Positions 1-6,526 of a stretch of DNA of 7,118 nt are shown piece after piece (the first letter of the stretch is position 1; each line of letters opens with the position of its first letter). Position numbers and translations under genes: made by a program. The DNA comes from Acidimicrobiia bacterium (GTDB taxonomy: Bacteria > Actinomycetota > Acidimicrobiia > IMCC26256 > JAENVU01). The notes under the pieces are model-generated. The model searched no databases. It was not told the origin of the DNA and saw only the letters and a program-made list of their open reading frames with translations. The DNA lies in NCBI GenBank assembly GCA_017882945.1, contig JADGON010000258.1, forward strand, positions 1 to 7,118, read 5' to 3'.

Positions 1-947
1 CGGTGTGAGCCGGGGACGACCGCGAGCTGCCCCGAGGTCTCGTCCGCCCCGGTGACCGAGATGCCGACGGTCAGGCCGCAACAGCGGTACGAGTGCATCC
101 CGAGCGCGCAGTCCTTGTGCCACATCAGGTCCGAGATGCCCTTCACCACGCCGATCGGCTTCTCGAGCGCCTCGCCCCCGGTCCGTGCCTCGTAGTCGTC
201 GCCGGTCAACCGACCGATCCGTTGGAAGCGCTCGTCGCCCAGGAGCGCCGTGAACGTCGGGCTGTGCTCTTCGAAGCGCTGGAGTCTCACGCAGCGTTGC
301 GTCCCGTCCGCGGTCTCGGCCCACCACGACCGACCGTCGTCCGGGCAATAGTGCTCGAACGCGGCGTCCATCTCCCGATTGATCGCGTCCATCTCCGACG
401 GTTCGAACCAGCCGGAGAGATGCAGGCAGCCGGCTTCGGAGAGGTAGTACGCGATCTCGTCGTCGGCGTCGTCGGGGGTGAAGGAGCGATCGAGGGCGAG
501 CGGTGCACCGTCCGCGTCCCGGAAGTCGACCGACGCGGCGGTGTGCGCCGGGAGCGCGTCGATCAGCGACCGGAGCACGACCCACCAGTCGAGGAAGTTG
601 CCGTGGTCGCCGCGTTGGACGTGCCGGCTCGCAGATGCGACCAGCGTCATGGGGGTGATCAGATCGTTCACGAGCTTCGCGACGTCATCGTCATGGAGGA
701 ACACCCGGCCGCTGTCACTGTCGCCGTCGCCGCGCCGCACGACGACCGAGTCGCCTTCGATGCCCAGCGTCCACTCGCCTGCCGGGCACGCGATGGTGAA
801 CGGCTTCACCCCCAGCTCGCGGGCTCCGGGCACGGCCAGCTCGGAACGCTCGGCGGCCAGCTCCGGGAGCTCGTGGTCGAAGAACTCCCCGACGTCGATC
901 TCGCGGACCGCATCGGCGGTTCGTGTGCGGAGATCCAGGGTGGGCAT
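1..947 (-). CDS. Phytanoyl-CoA dioxygenase (PhyH) family oxygenase with SCP2-like N-terminal domain, C-terminus cut by window edge
   Basis: Reading the minus strand from ATG at 947 gives 315 uninterrupted codons to the left edge with no stop. A GAGGAG Shine-Dalgarno lies 6 bases before the ATG. Residues about 160-315 look like the PhyH family of Fe(II)/2-oxoglutarate oxygenases: WHKD (276-279) supplies the HxD iron ligands His277 and Asp279, and GQLAVVPGSH (306-315) is the family's typical strand and turn. The distal iron His and the 2-oxoglutarate Arg would lie beyond the edge, so catalysis cannot be confirmed. Residues about 48-131 resemble an SCP2 lipid-binding domain (GEWTLGIEGD, then an alternating strand, TPMTL, and a final RGD-containing amphipathic segment). 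That assignment is by eye and less secure. The likely role is cytoplasmic hydroxylation of a lipid or acyl-thioester; the substrate is unknown. The gene is transcribed away from the envelope genes. Confidence 0.85.
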   Translation of the reverse strand, partial: MPTLDLRTRTADAVREIDVGEFFDHELPELAAERSELAVPGARELGVKPFTIACPAGEWTLGIEGDSVVVRRGDGDSDSGRVFLHDDDVAKLVNDLITPMTLVASASRHVQRGDHGNFLDWWVVLRSLIDALPAHTAASVDFRDADGAPLALDRSFTPDDADDEIAYYLSEAGCLHLSGWFEPSEMDAINREMDAAFEHYCPDDGRSWWAETADGTQRCVRLQRFEEHSPTFTALLGDERFQRIGRLTGDDYEARTGGEALEKPIGVVKGISDLMWHKDCALGMHSYRCCGLTVGISVTGADETSGQLAVVPGSH

Positions 948-953
948 GTGCGA

Positions 954-959
954 CTCCTC
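954..959 (-). promoter_or_regulatory. Shine-Dalgarno of the PhyH-like gene
   Basis: On the minus strand this reads GAGGAG, 6 bases before the ATG at 947. It fixes that ATG as the start of the PhyH-like gene. The protein has no clear homologous sequence upstream of it. Confidence 0.75.
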
Positions 960-1016
960 ACGTACGGGAGACATTCTGCCCTGATCGGCGCGCGCCTGCG
1001 GGCGAGCGGTCGCCCC

Positions 1017-1044
1017 GGCACAATCGGACATTTTCCCCTATGAT
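1017..1044 (+). promoter_or_regulatory. Candidate sigma70-type promoter for the GNAT and flippase-kinase unit
   Basis: TATGAT at 1039-1044 matches the -10 consensus TATAAT at five of six bases. A weak -35 (GGCACA, 1017-1022, three of six) sits 16 bases upstream. Transcription would begin near 1051, giving a leader of about 30 bases before the GTG at 1083. This lies in the 135-base region between two divergent genes, where a rightward promoter is needed. No comparably good box was found for the leftward PhyH-like gene. The call rests on motif match only. Confidence 0.45.
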
Positions 1045-1082
1045 CCGCGGGCCTCTTCACGGAAGATGGGCGGATTCGATCA

Positions 1083-2135
1083 GTGCTCGGACGGCAGTTG
1101 GACAGGGACGTCGTCAGCCCGGCGCCTCGCGCCGTGTGGGACTCGACGCGCCTCGACGACCCGGAGGCGCTGCCCACCCAAGGTCCCGAGTGGACCGATG
1201 CGCTGTGCGCAACCGGCCGATGGTCGGATGCGAGCCGGCTCTACCGCACCCGCGACGGTCGCGCGCTGGTGCTGCCCATGGTGCGGCGACGCTTCGCGGG
1301 TCCGATGCGGGTCGAGGCGTCGATGCCGACGCACTGGGGCTTCGGAGGTCTGCTGGCGGACGGGGGAGTGACGGGCGCGGACGTTCGGCTCGTGCTCGAC
1401 GACCTGGCCGCGCGCGGCATCGTGCGCCAGAGCATCCGACCGAACCCGCGCCACGGCCGTCTGTACGCGGAGCATGCACCGCCTCGCTCGATCTCGATTC
1501 CCCGGCACGCCCACGTCCTGGACCTCGCCGGTGGTGTCGACGTGGTGTGGAAGGGGTTCGCGGACAGCCGCCGGCGCGCGATCCGCAAGGCCGAGCGCGC
1601 GGGCATCGAAGTGGAATTCGACGCCACGGGTCGTCTGCTGCCCGAGTTCTTCGAGCTGTACGCGAGCTCCGAAGCGCGCTGGGCCGAGCAGCAGCACGAA
1701 CCCTCGTGGCTGGCGAGCCTCCGCACCCGCTTCCGCGACACCATCGCCAAGTGGCAGCTGATCGCACGGCACCTCGACGGCGGCTGCCGACAATGGGTCG
1801 CCCGCCACGACGGCCGCCCGGTCGCTTCGATCATCGTGTTGTTCGGCGTCAACGCGCACTACACGCGCGGCGCGATGGACAAGGAGCGCGCCGGGCCACT
1901 CCGCGCGAACGATCTCCTCATGTGGCAGGCCATCCAGGCCGCGTGTGCGATTGATGCCGCGTCGTTCCACCTCGGGGAGTCAGGGGGCTCCGCGTCGCTC
2001 GCCCAGTACAAGGAGCGCTTCGGCGCCCGTGCATTTGCCTATCCCGAGCTGCGACTGGAACGCGTGCCGATCACCCGCGCGGATCGCGTCGCTCGGACGG
2101 CGGTGAAGCGCGTGATCGGCTTCCGGGAGCCATGA
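1083..2135 (+). CDS. FemAB/BioF2-type GNAT-fold acyltransferase
   Basis: This 350-residue protein has the layout of the FemAB-like GNAT superfamily (BioF2-like acetyltransferase domain), which transfers aminoacyl or acyl groups to cell-wall or surface-glycan precursors. An N-terminal half contains an LPMVRR strand (64-69). SRRRAIRKAERAGIEV (162-177) is the family's basic helix and strand. The acyl-CoA-type core follows at about 238-318: VARHDGRPVASIIV, then HYTRGAMD, and finally FHLGESGG with LAQYKERFGA, the usual end of the fold. There is no signal peptide or membrane segment, so it is probably cytoplasmic. GTG at 1083 is the first start after an in-frame stop at 1041; the only ribosome site is a weak GGGCGGA 8 bases before it, so the start is moderately sure. 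The stop overlaps the next gene's ATG by four bases (ATGA), implying co-translation with the flippase-kinase. Acceptor and donor are unknown. Confidence 0.85.
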   Translation: MLGRQLDRDVVSPAPRAVWDSTRLDDPEALPTQGPEWTDALCATGRWSDASRLYRTRDGRALVLPMVRRRFAGPMRVEASMPTHWGFGGLLADGGVTGADVRLVLDDLAARGIVRQSIRPNPRHGRLYAEHAPPRSISIPRHAHVLDLAGGVDVVWKGFADSRRRAIRKAERAGIEVEFDATGRLLPEFFELYASSEARWAEQQHEPSWLASLRTRFRDTIAKWQLIARHLDGGCRQWVARHDGRPVASIIVLFGVNAHYTRGAMDKERAGPLRANDLLMWQAIQAACAIDAASFHLGESGGSASLAQYKERFGARAFAYPELRLERVPITRADRVARTAVKRVIGFREP

Positions 2136-4456
2136 GCGTGCAGAGCGGCGCGGCGCCCGTGGCGCCGCCCGGGATCCCGAGATGGATCGTCGCCCGGCTG
2201 CCGGCCCGGGTCACCGAGCATCTCCGCTCGCCGCTGTACCGGAACGGCTATGCGCTCGTGGTCGCGACCGGCGCGACGTCGTTGCTCGGCTTCCTCTACT
2301 GGATCCTGGCGGCGCGCCGGTACAGCCAGGCGGACGTCGGTCGGAACACCGCGCTGATCGCCTCGATGACGTTCCTCGCGAACCTGGCCCACCTCAACCT
2401 GACGAACGGGCTGAACCGGTTCGTCCCGACCTCGGGCCGGAGCACCGGACGCCTGATCGCGTTGGCCTACGTCGTCGCCGGCACGCTGTCGGTCGTCGCG
2501 GCACTCATCTACATCGGTGGTGTCGAGATCTGGTCGCCGGAGCTCACCAGCCTCGTGCGCGACAACCCACTCGCGATCGGCGCGTTCATCGCGGCCACCG
2601 TGCTCTGGGTCGTGTTCCAGCTCCAGGACTCCGTGCTCACCGGGCTCGGGCGCGCGGACTGGGTGCTGGTCGAGAACGTGATCTTCGGGGTCGTCAAGAT
2701 CGTGCTGCTCGTCGCCCTCGCGGTCGCGCTCCCGAAAGAGGGGATCTTCGCGTCGTGGACGCTGCCACTGATCCTGTTCGTGGTCCCGATCAACGTGCTC
2801 GTGTTCCGGCGCCTCGTCCCGCGTCACGTCGCCGCTCGCGACGCAGTGGTCGAGCCCGTCCACGCCCGTGACCTCGGGCGCTACATCACCGCGGACTACT
2901 TCGCGTCCTTGCTCTGGACCGCGACCACCAGCCTGTTGCCGGTCATCGTCCTCGCGGTCGCCGGTGCGAAGCAGAGCGCATCGTTCTACCTGTCGTGGAC
3001 GATCGCCTACACGCTGTACCTGCTGAGCCGGAACCTCGGCATGTCGCTGGTGACCGAAGGCGCTCGGGCTCCGCAGCGGCTCTACGAGTTCGCGCTGCGC
3101 ACCCTGGCCCAGAGCGGGAAGATCGTCGTGCCGCTCGCCGTCGCCGTGGCGCTGCTCTCCCCGCTGATCCTGCGGCTCTTCGGGCCCGAGTACGTGAGAA
3201 GCGCGTCCGTGTTGTTGCCGCTGCTCGTCCTCTCCGCAATCCCCAACGTTGTCATCGCGACGTTTCTCAGTGCGGCACGAGTGCAGCGCCGGATGCGCGC
3301 GGTGGTCGTCGTCACCGCGGCGATGGCGATCAGCGTGATGGGCCTCTCGGTGGTGTTGCTCGACCGCTACGGGCTCACGGGCGTGGGTGTGGCGTGGCTC
3401 GCGGCGCAGTCGGTGATCGCGCTCGGTCTGCTGCTGACCGAGCTTCGAGCCGTGTGGCTGCCCCGCGTCCCCTTGCACCGGTTGCCGCGCCCGTCGCTCG
3501 CGCGCAACCACGCGCATGCCGCGGCGATCCCGGCGCTGGCCGCGGCATCGGACTGGCAGTCGGCGGGCGAGGTGCGAGCCGACCCCGACCTCGGCGTGGT
3601 GGTCGTCCGCCGTCGAGGCGGCGACGAGCTCGCGGTGCTGCGCTTCGCGCGGACCGAGCTCGGCGCCCGCAGCTTGCGCCATCACCACTCCGCGCTGTCG
3701 CAGCTCGATGCCGGTGGCGCGCTGGGCGACTGGCGGAGGCTCGCCCCTGCGGTCCTCGAGTCGGGTGATGCGAACCGGCAGCCATGGATCGTCGAGACGC
3801 ACATCGAAGGTCGTGATGCACGCCTGGTCGCGCGGCACCGTGGCTCCGAGCTGATCTCGGCGCGCGCGACCGAGGCGATCCGGCGGATCCATGCGGCGAC
3901 CGCCAGGGAGACGCCGGTGGACGAAGCCGTGCTCGGTGCCTGGGTCGACGAGCCCGTCGCCGAGCTCCGCGCTACCGCGGGAACGCCGTTGCGCGCGGGC
4001 GCGGACCATGCCGCCCTCGACCGCGTACAGGCGCAGCTGCGCGAGGAGCTCTCCGGGCGGGTGCTCACGACGTGCTTCGTGCACGGCGACTACTGGCTCG
4101 GCAACGTGCTCACCTCGGAGGACGGCACCGTCACCGGGATCGTGGACTGGGAGCGCGCGGGGGCTCCGGGGCTCGCGCTCGTGGACGTGATGACGCTGGT
4201 CCTGACCGGGCGGGTCGAGCGGCGCCGGCGCGAGTTCGGACCGGTCGTGCGGGATCTCCTGCGCGGCGAGGCGTTCGATCCGGGTGAGCGGGCGTTGCTG
4301 GCCGCCGGGCCGGGCGCGGGCGAGCTGCCGGAGCGCACCGCGCTTCTCCTCGCGTGGCTCCACCACGCCTCCTCCAACCTGCAGAAGCGCAACCACTACC
4401 GGGCCAGCACGGTCTGGGTCACGACCAACGTCCACTACGTCCTGGAGAAGATGTGA
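2132..4456 (+). CDS. Fusion of a Wzx-like polysaccharide flippase with a C-terminal APH-type kinase domain
   Basis: The 774-residue protein has two parts. Residues about 36-440 hold roughly twelve hydrophobic helices (for example 36-60, 107-130, 148-165, 180-200, 206-226, 252-277, 331-350, 357-382, 388-410 and 416-437), as in MATE/MVF-superfamily Wzx flippases that move lipid-linked glycans across the membrane. After a basic, proline-containing linker (about 441-465), residues about 470-774 form an aminoglycoside-phosphotransferase/choline-kinase-like domain: an N-lobe strand ELAVLRFA (499-506), the catalytic loop HGDYWLGN (651-658; Asp653 the likely base, Asn658 a metal ligand), and the metal-binding IVDWE (670-674; Asp672). 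The usual N-lobe Lys is replaced by Arg504, as in many APH relatives. The reading frame runs unbroken through the junction. The start overlaps the upstream GNAT stop (ATGA), with GGGAG just before it. The kinase probably phosphorylates a small sugar or alcohol for the exported glycan; drug resistance is an unlikely alternative. Confidence 0.88.
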   Translation: MSVQSGAAPVAPPGIPRWIVARLPARVTEHLRSPLYRNGYALVVATGATSLLGFLYWILAARRYSQADVGRNTALIASMTFLANLAHLNLTNGLNRFVPTSGRSTGRLIALAYVVAGTLSVVAALIYIGGVEIWSPELTSLVRDNPLAIGAFIAATVLWVVFQLQDSVLTGLGRADWVLVENVIFGVVKIVLLVALAVALPKEGIFASWTLPLILFVVPINVLVFRRLVPRHVAARDAVVEPVHARDLGRYITADYFASLLWTATTSLLPVIVLAVAGAKQSASFYLSWTIAYTLYLLSRNLGMSLVTEGARAPQRLYEFALRTLAQSGKIVVPLAVAVALLSPLILRLFGPEYVRSASVLLPLLVLSAIPNVVIATFLSAARVQRRMRAVVVVTAAMAISVMGLSVVLLDRYGLTGVGVAWLAAQSVIALGLLLTELRAVWLPRVPLHRLPRPSLARNHAHAAAIPALAAASDWQSAGEVRADPDLGVVVVRRRGGDELAVLRFARTELGARSLRHHHSALSQLDAGGALGDWRRLAPAVLESGDANRQPWIVETHIEGRDARLVARHRGSELISARATEAIRRIHAATARETPVDEAVLGAWVDEPVAELRATAGTPLRAGADHAALDRVQAQLREELSGRVLTTCFVHGDYWLGNVLTSEDGTVTGIVDWERAGAPGLALVDVMTLVLTGRVERRRREFGPVVRDLLRGEAFDPGERALLAAGPGAGELPERTALLLAWLHHASSNLQKRNHYRASTVWVTTNVHYVLEKM

Positions 4457-4484
4457 GGCCCCGGTGAAGATGTGAGGCCCGAGT
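4447..4484 (+). repeat. 19-base tandem duplication spanning the flippase-kinase stop codon
   Basis: The 15-mer GAAGATGTGAGGCCC occurs at 4447-4461 and again at 4466-4480, offset by 19 bases, with the following four bases partly matching. The first copy encodes the final residues and the TGA stop of the flippase-kinase gene. The second copy is non-coding. It looks like a recent slippage or duplication event. Neither copy forms a stem. Confidence 0.85.
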
Positions 4485-4490
4485 TTCGGT

Positions 4491-4503
4491 CCCGGATCCC
4501 GGG
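4491..4503 (+). other. Small inverted repeat before the whiB ribosome site
   Basis: CCCGG at 4491-4495 and CCGGG at 4499-4503 can pair around a 3-base loop, with one extra T-G wobble outside. It lies 5 bases before the Shine-Dalgarno of the WhiB gene and has no following T-run, so it is unlikely to be a terminator. It may weakly modulate translation or may be chance in this GC-rich sequence. Confidence 0.3.
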
Positions 4504-4508
4504 GGTAT

Positions 4509-4515
4509 AGGAGGG
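4509..4515 (+). promoter_or_regulatory. Near-perfect Shine-Dalgarno of the WhiB-family gene
   Basis: AGGAGGG ends 4 bases before the ATG at 4520. It is the strongest ribosome site in the window and fixes the start codon. It suggests the regulator is translated efficiently even if transcribed from the upstream promoter. Confidence 0.85.
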
Positions 4516-4519
4516 TTCC

Positions 4520-4861
4520 ATGTCGCCCTCCGAGCACTCCCTCGCCGTCAAGGTCCGCCCACCGGCTCAGCCCGAGGCCCGTCCCTGGACCCGCCACGCC
4601 GCCTGCATCGGGAAGACCTCGCTCTTCTTCGCCGCGCCCTGCGAACGCCCCGAGACCCGCGTGGTGCGCGAGCTCCGGGCATCCCTCGTCTGTGCCTCGT
4701 GTCCCGTCGCGGCGCCGTGTCGTGCATGGGCGCGCGAGCATCGCGAGTACGGGTTCTGGGGCGGGGAGTCAGAGGAGATGCGCGCGGCCGCCGGGTTCCA
4801 GGCCCGGTTGCCGCGAGTCGCCCGCCGGCCCCGCCGCGTCAACCCGCACCGGGTGGCCTGA
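4520..4861 (+). CDS. WhiB-family Fe-S cluster transcriptional regulator
   Basis: This 113-residue protein has the full WhiB signature: four cysteines that bind a [4Fe-4S] cluster (Cys29 in AACIG, then Cys58, Cys61 and Cys67 in CASCPVAAPC), the family's LFF after the first Cys, and the GFWGG turn (78-82) followed by ESEEMR. The C-terminal tail (about 95-112) is rich in Arg and contains RRPRR, suited to DNA contact. WhiB proteins typically bind the primary sigma factor and respond to oxygen, nitric oxide or redox state. They are restricted to Actinobacteria and their phages, which supports the taxonomic reading. An additional Cys41 lies between the first two ligands and is not part of the standard set. 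The subtype (WhiB1-7) cannot be assigned by eye. It sits 63 bases after the flippase-kinase stop with no clear promoter between, so read-through is possible. It converges on the FKBP gene. Confidence 0.95.
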   Translation: MSPSEHSLAVKVRPPAQPEARPWTRHAACIGKTSLFFAAPCERPETRVVRELRASLVCASCPVAAPCRAWAREHREYGFWGGESEEMRAAAGFQARLPRVARRPRRVNPHRVA

Positions 4862-4885
4862 GCCGACCCCTGGGAGCACCGCGGT

Positions 4886-5533
4886 TCAGGCGGCCTTCAC
4901 GTCCTTGAGCTGCACGACGAACCAGAGCGTCTCGTCCGGCGCGATCGCAGGCGGCGAGCCCTTGGAGCCGTAGGCCTGGGCCGGGGGGATGCCCAGCAGC
5001 CTCGTACCGCCGACCTTCATCCCCGGAATGCCGGCTTGCCAGCCCGGGATGACACCCGCCAGGGGGAAGGTCGCGGGTTGGCTGCCGTACGACGCGTCGA
5101 AGACCTTGCCGGTCGAGCAGGACACCCCGATGTAGTCGACGGTGATCGTCGAGCTCGAGGCCGCGGTCGCGCCGGTCCCCACGACGATGTCCTTGCTGAC
5201 GAGCGCGGTCGGCGCGGGGCCGACGGGGACGGGGACCGCGGGTGCCCCGGCAGGCAGCGCGCCCTGGACCGCGACACACGGCTTCCCGGCGGCCGACGCC
5301 ATGGCGGGCCCCGCAGCCGTGCTCGTCGCGGCCGTCGCGGGTGTGGTCGAGGAGCTTCCCCCGGCCGATACGCCCGTCGAGCTGCTGTCGTTGTTGTTGA
5401 GGAGGAGCGCGCCGAGCGATCCGAGCGCGAGCACCACGACGATCGCCACCACGGCGATGCGCACCCACGGCTTGGTCTGGGACTGACCGAGCTTGGGGGG
5501 TGGCTTGCGGTTGGACTTCTGCGATGGGCTCAC
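4886..5533 (-). CDS. Membrane-anchored extracytoplasmic FKBP-type peptidyl-prolyl cis-trans isomerase
   Basis: Read from GTG at 5533 the product is 215 residues: a basic cytoplasmic N-terminus, one membrane helix (about 23-45), a Ser/Thr/Ala/Pro-rich linker (about 49-112) and a C-terminal FKBP domain (about 113-214). Active-site residues match human FKBP12: Tyr134, Phe145-Asp146 (KVFDAS), VIPGW (161-165), GMKVGG, IPPAQAYG with Tyr188, and Phe205. The domain should isomerise X-Pro bonds outside the membrane and aid folding of secreted proteins. Cys86 and Cys139 could pair. An in-frame ATG at 5668 would add 45 residues of low-complexity sequence. I prefer GTG 5533 because the added part has visibly weaker third-position G/C (about 76% against more than 90% just downstream), no homology to the family, and no ribosome site. 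Neither start has a Shine-Dalgarno; 5533 fits a leaderless start. Its stop lies 24 bases from that of whiB. Confidence 0.9.
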   Translation of the reverse strand: MSPSQKSNRKPPPKLGQSQTKPWVRIAVVAIVVVLALGSLGALLLNNNDSSSTGVSAGGSSSTTPATAATSTAAGPAMASAAGKPCVAVQGALPAGAPAVPVPVGPAPTALVSKDIVVGTGATAASSSTITVDYIGVSCSTGKVFDASYGSQPATFPLAGVIPGWQAGIPGMKVGGTRLLGIPPAQAYGSKGSPPAIAPDETLWFVVQLKDVKAA

Positions 5534-5540
5534 GGGGCGA

Positions 5541-5546
5541 AAGGTA
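5541..5546 (-). promoter_or_regulatory. Candidate -10 box for leaderless FKBP transcription
   Basis: The minus strand reads TACCTT, which fits the TANNNT pattern, 7 bases before the GTG at 5533. That is the spacing expected if transcription begins at the start codon itself, as in the leaderless mRNAs common in Actinobacteria. No -35 match is visible at 16-18 bases upstream, so support is modest. Confidence 0.35.
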
Positions 5547-5662
5547 GCGGGACTCGGCTCCTCATCGGTGGCACCCGTCCGCGGCGGAGGGCCGGGACGC
5601 CCCGGCGACTCGAGGAGATCGGTAAGGCTGACGGGCTTTTCCCGGGTTCGGGAGCAGACCTC

Positions 5663-5707
5663 CGACATCGCCGGCGAGGTCGTCGGTGGGGAAACTTCGA
5701 CATCGCC
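5663..5707. repeat. Pair of 10-base direct repeats upstream of FKBP
   Basis: CGACATCGCC occurs at 5663-5672 and 5698-5707, 35 bases apart (start to start), in the 259-base gap between the FKBP and hemerythrin genes. The spacing is about 3.3 helical turns. The repeat could be a regulator site or chance. Apart from this pair, the hairpin at 5721-5773 and the TACCTT box, I see nothing else in the gap. Confidence 0.35.
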
Positions 5708-5720
5708 ACCGCCATGACGA

Positions 5721-5773
5721 TCACCACCCGGACCCGAGACCCTCGTCCCTCGAGGCCCGGGCCCGGGTGGTGA
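5721..5773 (-). terminator. Long hairpin after the hemerythrin gene, probable terminator without U-tract
   Basis: TCACCACCCGG at 5721-5731 is the exact reverse complement of CCGGGTGGTGA at 5763-5773. After one A-C mismatch the stem continues four pairs (5733-5736 with 5758-5761), and an inner stem pairs CCTCG (5741-5745) with CGAGG (5751-5755) around a 5-base loop. The hairpin begins 19 bases past the hemerythrin stop codon and lies upstream of FKBP, where a terminator would insulate the two. No T-run follows on the minus strand, a form often seen in GC-rich Actinobacteria. The right arm includes a perfect 12-base palindrome, CCCGGGCCCGGG (5756-5767). Confidence 0.7.
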
Positions 5774-5792
5774 CTGCCGACGAGCTCCGGGC

Positions 5793-6521
5793 TCAGCTGA
5801 TGCCGAGGCGGGTGCCGAGGGCCTGGTAGTCCGCCGGGGGCAGGATCGAGCCCGCCAGAGCCCAGACGCCGGTGAACACCTCGGGCGGTGCCCCGGCCTG
5901 CATGTCGGCGAGCATCTCGACCCGGTCCTCGATGTTCATCGCGGGGAGCATCACGCTCAGCGCCCATGCGGACTGGTCCGGAGACAGGCTCGCCACGATG
6001 GCGTGGTCGATGGCCAGGACCTCGTCGACACCCATGACGTTGGCGAGCGCCGGCATCACCTGGCGCTCTTCGAAGTCCTGGTGCTCGAGGTAGGCGCTCG
6101 TGAAGGATGCGAGCTCCCGGTAGACGTGGTGCACCCGGCCCCGCTGCTCGGCCGACCGAGCGGTTGCAGCCCGCTCGACCTGGGCCTGGATCTGCGCAAT
6201 CCGGGCTTCGAGCCGAGCGTGGTCGCTCGCGATCACCTCGGCGAAGAACGGTGCGTGCAGCTCGATGCTGGGCTGCAGGTAGTCGTCCTCGTGGTTGGCG
6301 TGCTCGACCAGCAGCTCGAAGAGCTTGGCCGAGGTCTCGGCCAGACCCTCCCGGGCGCAGCGCTCGCCCGGATCGATGGTGCCGGCCAGGGCGGTGACCC
6401 GGAAGAGCTCGCCGCGGATCCCCTTGTGGATGTCCTTGTAGATGTCGAACGGCACGAGCTCGAACTCGGACTCGGCCGGGTTGGCGCTGGAGCTGGTGAC
6501 GGTGTCGACGGTTGCGGTCAC
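5793..6521 (-). CDS. Hemerythrin HHE-domain diiron protein
   Basis: The 242-residue product reads as a helical bundle with a hemerythrin-type ligand set spaced as in the HHE family: His32 (IHKGIR), His74 and Glu78 (HANHE, an HxxxE), His101 (SDHARLE), His147 and Glu151 (HQDFE, the second HxxxE), and His173 (AIDHAIV). This suggests a non-haem diiron centre that binds oxygen or nitric oxide, or that works in iron-centre repair or redox sensing. The C-terminal part (about 180-242; LPAMNIEDRVEML, then a VWALAGSILP segment) is a non-ligand helical region. No signal peptide or membrane helix is seen, so it is cytoplasmic. GTG at 6521 is chosen because AGGAGG lies 5 bases upstream; an in-frame ATG at 6764 would add 81 residues with no domain features and run through the divergent promoter region. 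The gene diverges from the PNPOx-like flavoprotein gene. Confidence 0.92.
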   Translation of the reverse strand: MTATVDTVTSSSANPAESEFELVPFDIYKDIHKGIRGELFRVTALAGTIDPGERCAREGLAETSAKLFELLVEHANHEDDYLQPSIELHAPFFAEVIASDHARLEARIAQIQAQVERAATARSAEQRGRVHHVYRELASFTSAYLEHQDFEERQVMPALANVMGVDEVLAIDHAIVASLSPDQSAWALSVMLPAMNIEDRVEMLADMQAGAPPEVFTGVWALAGSILPPADYQALGTRLGIS

Positions 6522-6526
6522 TGTGG

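Noticed and set aside
93..1043. A 316-codon plus-strand frame over the PhyH-like gene
   Set aside because: The opposite strand carries the HxD motif and PGSH turn with a good Shine-Dalgarno. This frame has no recognisable domain and its composition fits an antisense shadow.
1080..1970. A 296-codon minus-strand frame over the GNAT gene
   Set aside because: It lacks a domain or ribosome site. The plus-strand GNAT has the family motifs in order.
3539..4456. The kinase domain as an aminoglycoside-resistance gene
   Set aside because: It is fused to a flippase in an envelope context and is only generically APH-like. The fold is shared by many sugar, choline and homoserine kinases.
4505..4510. GTATAG before whiB as a -10 box
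   Set aside because: It overlaps the Shine-Dalgarno, so a transcript starting from it could not carry a usable ribosome site.
2039..4741. A 900-codon open frame on the minus strand antisense to the flippase-kinase
   Set aside because: It is rich in Arg, His, Gly, Asp and Glu, with no family motif. The plus-strand protein in the same region has clear membrane helices and kinase motifs. Long antisense frames are expected in high-GC coding DNA.
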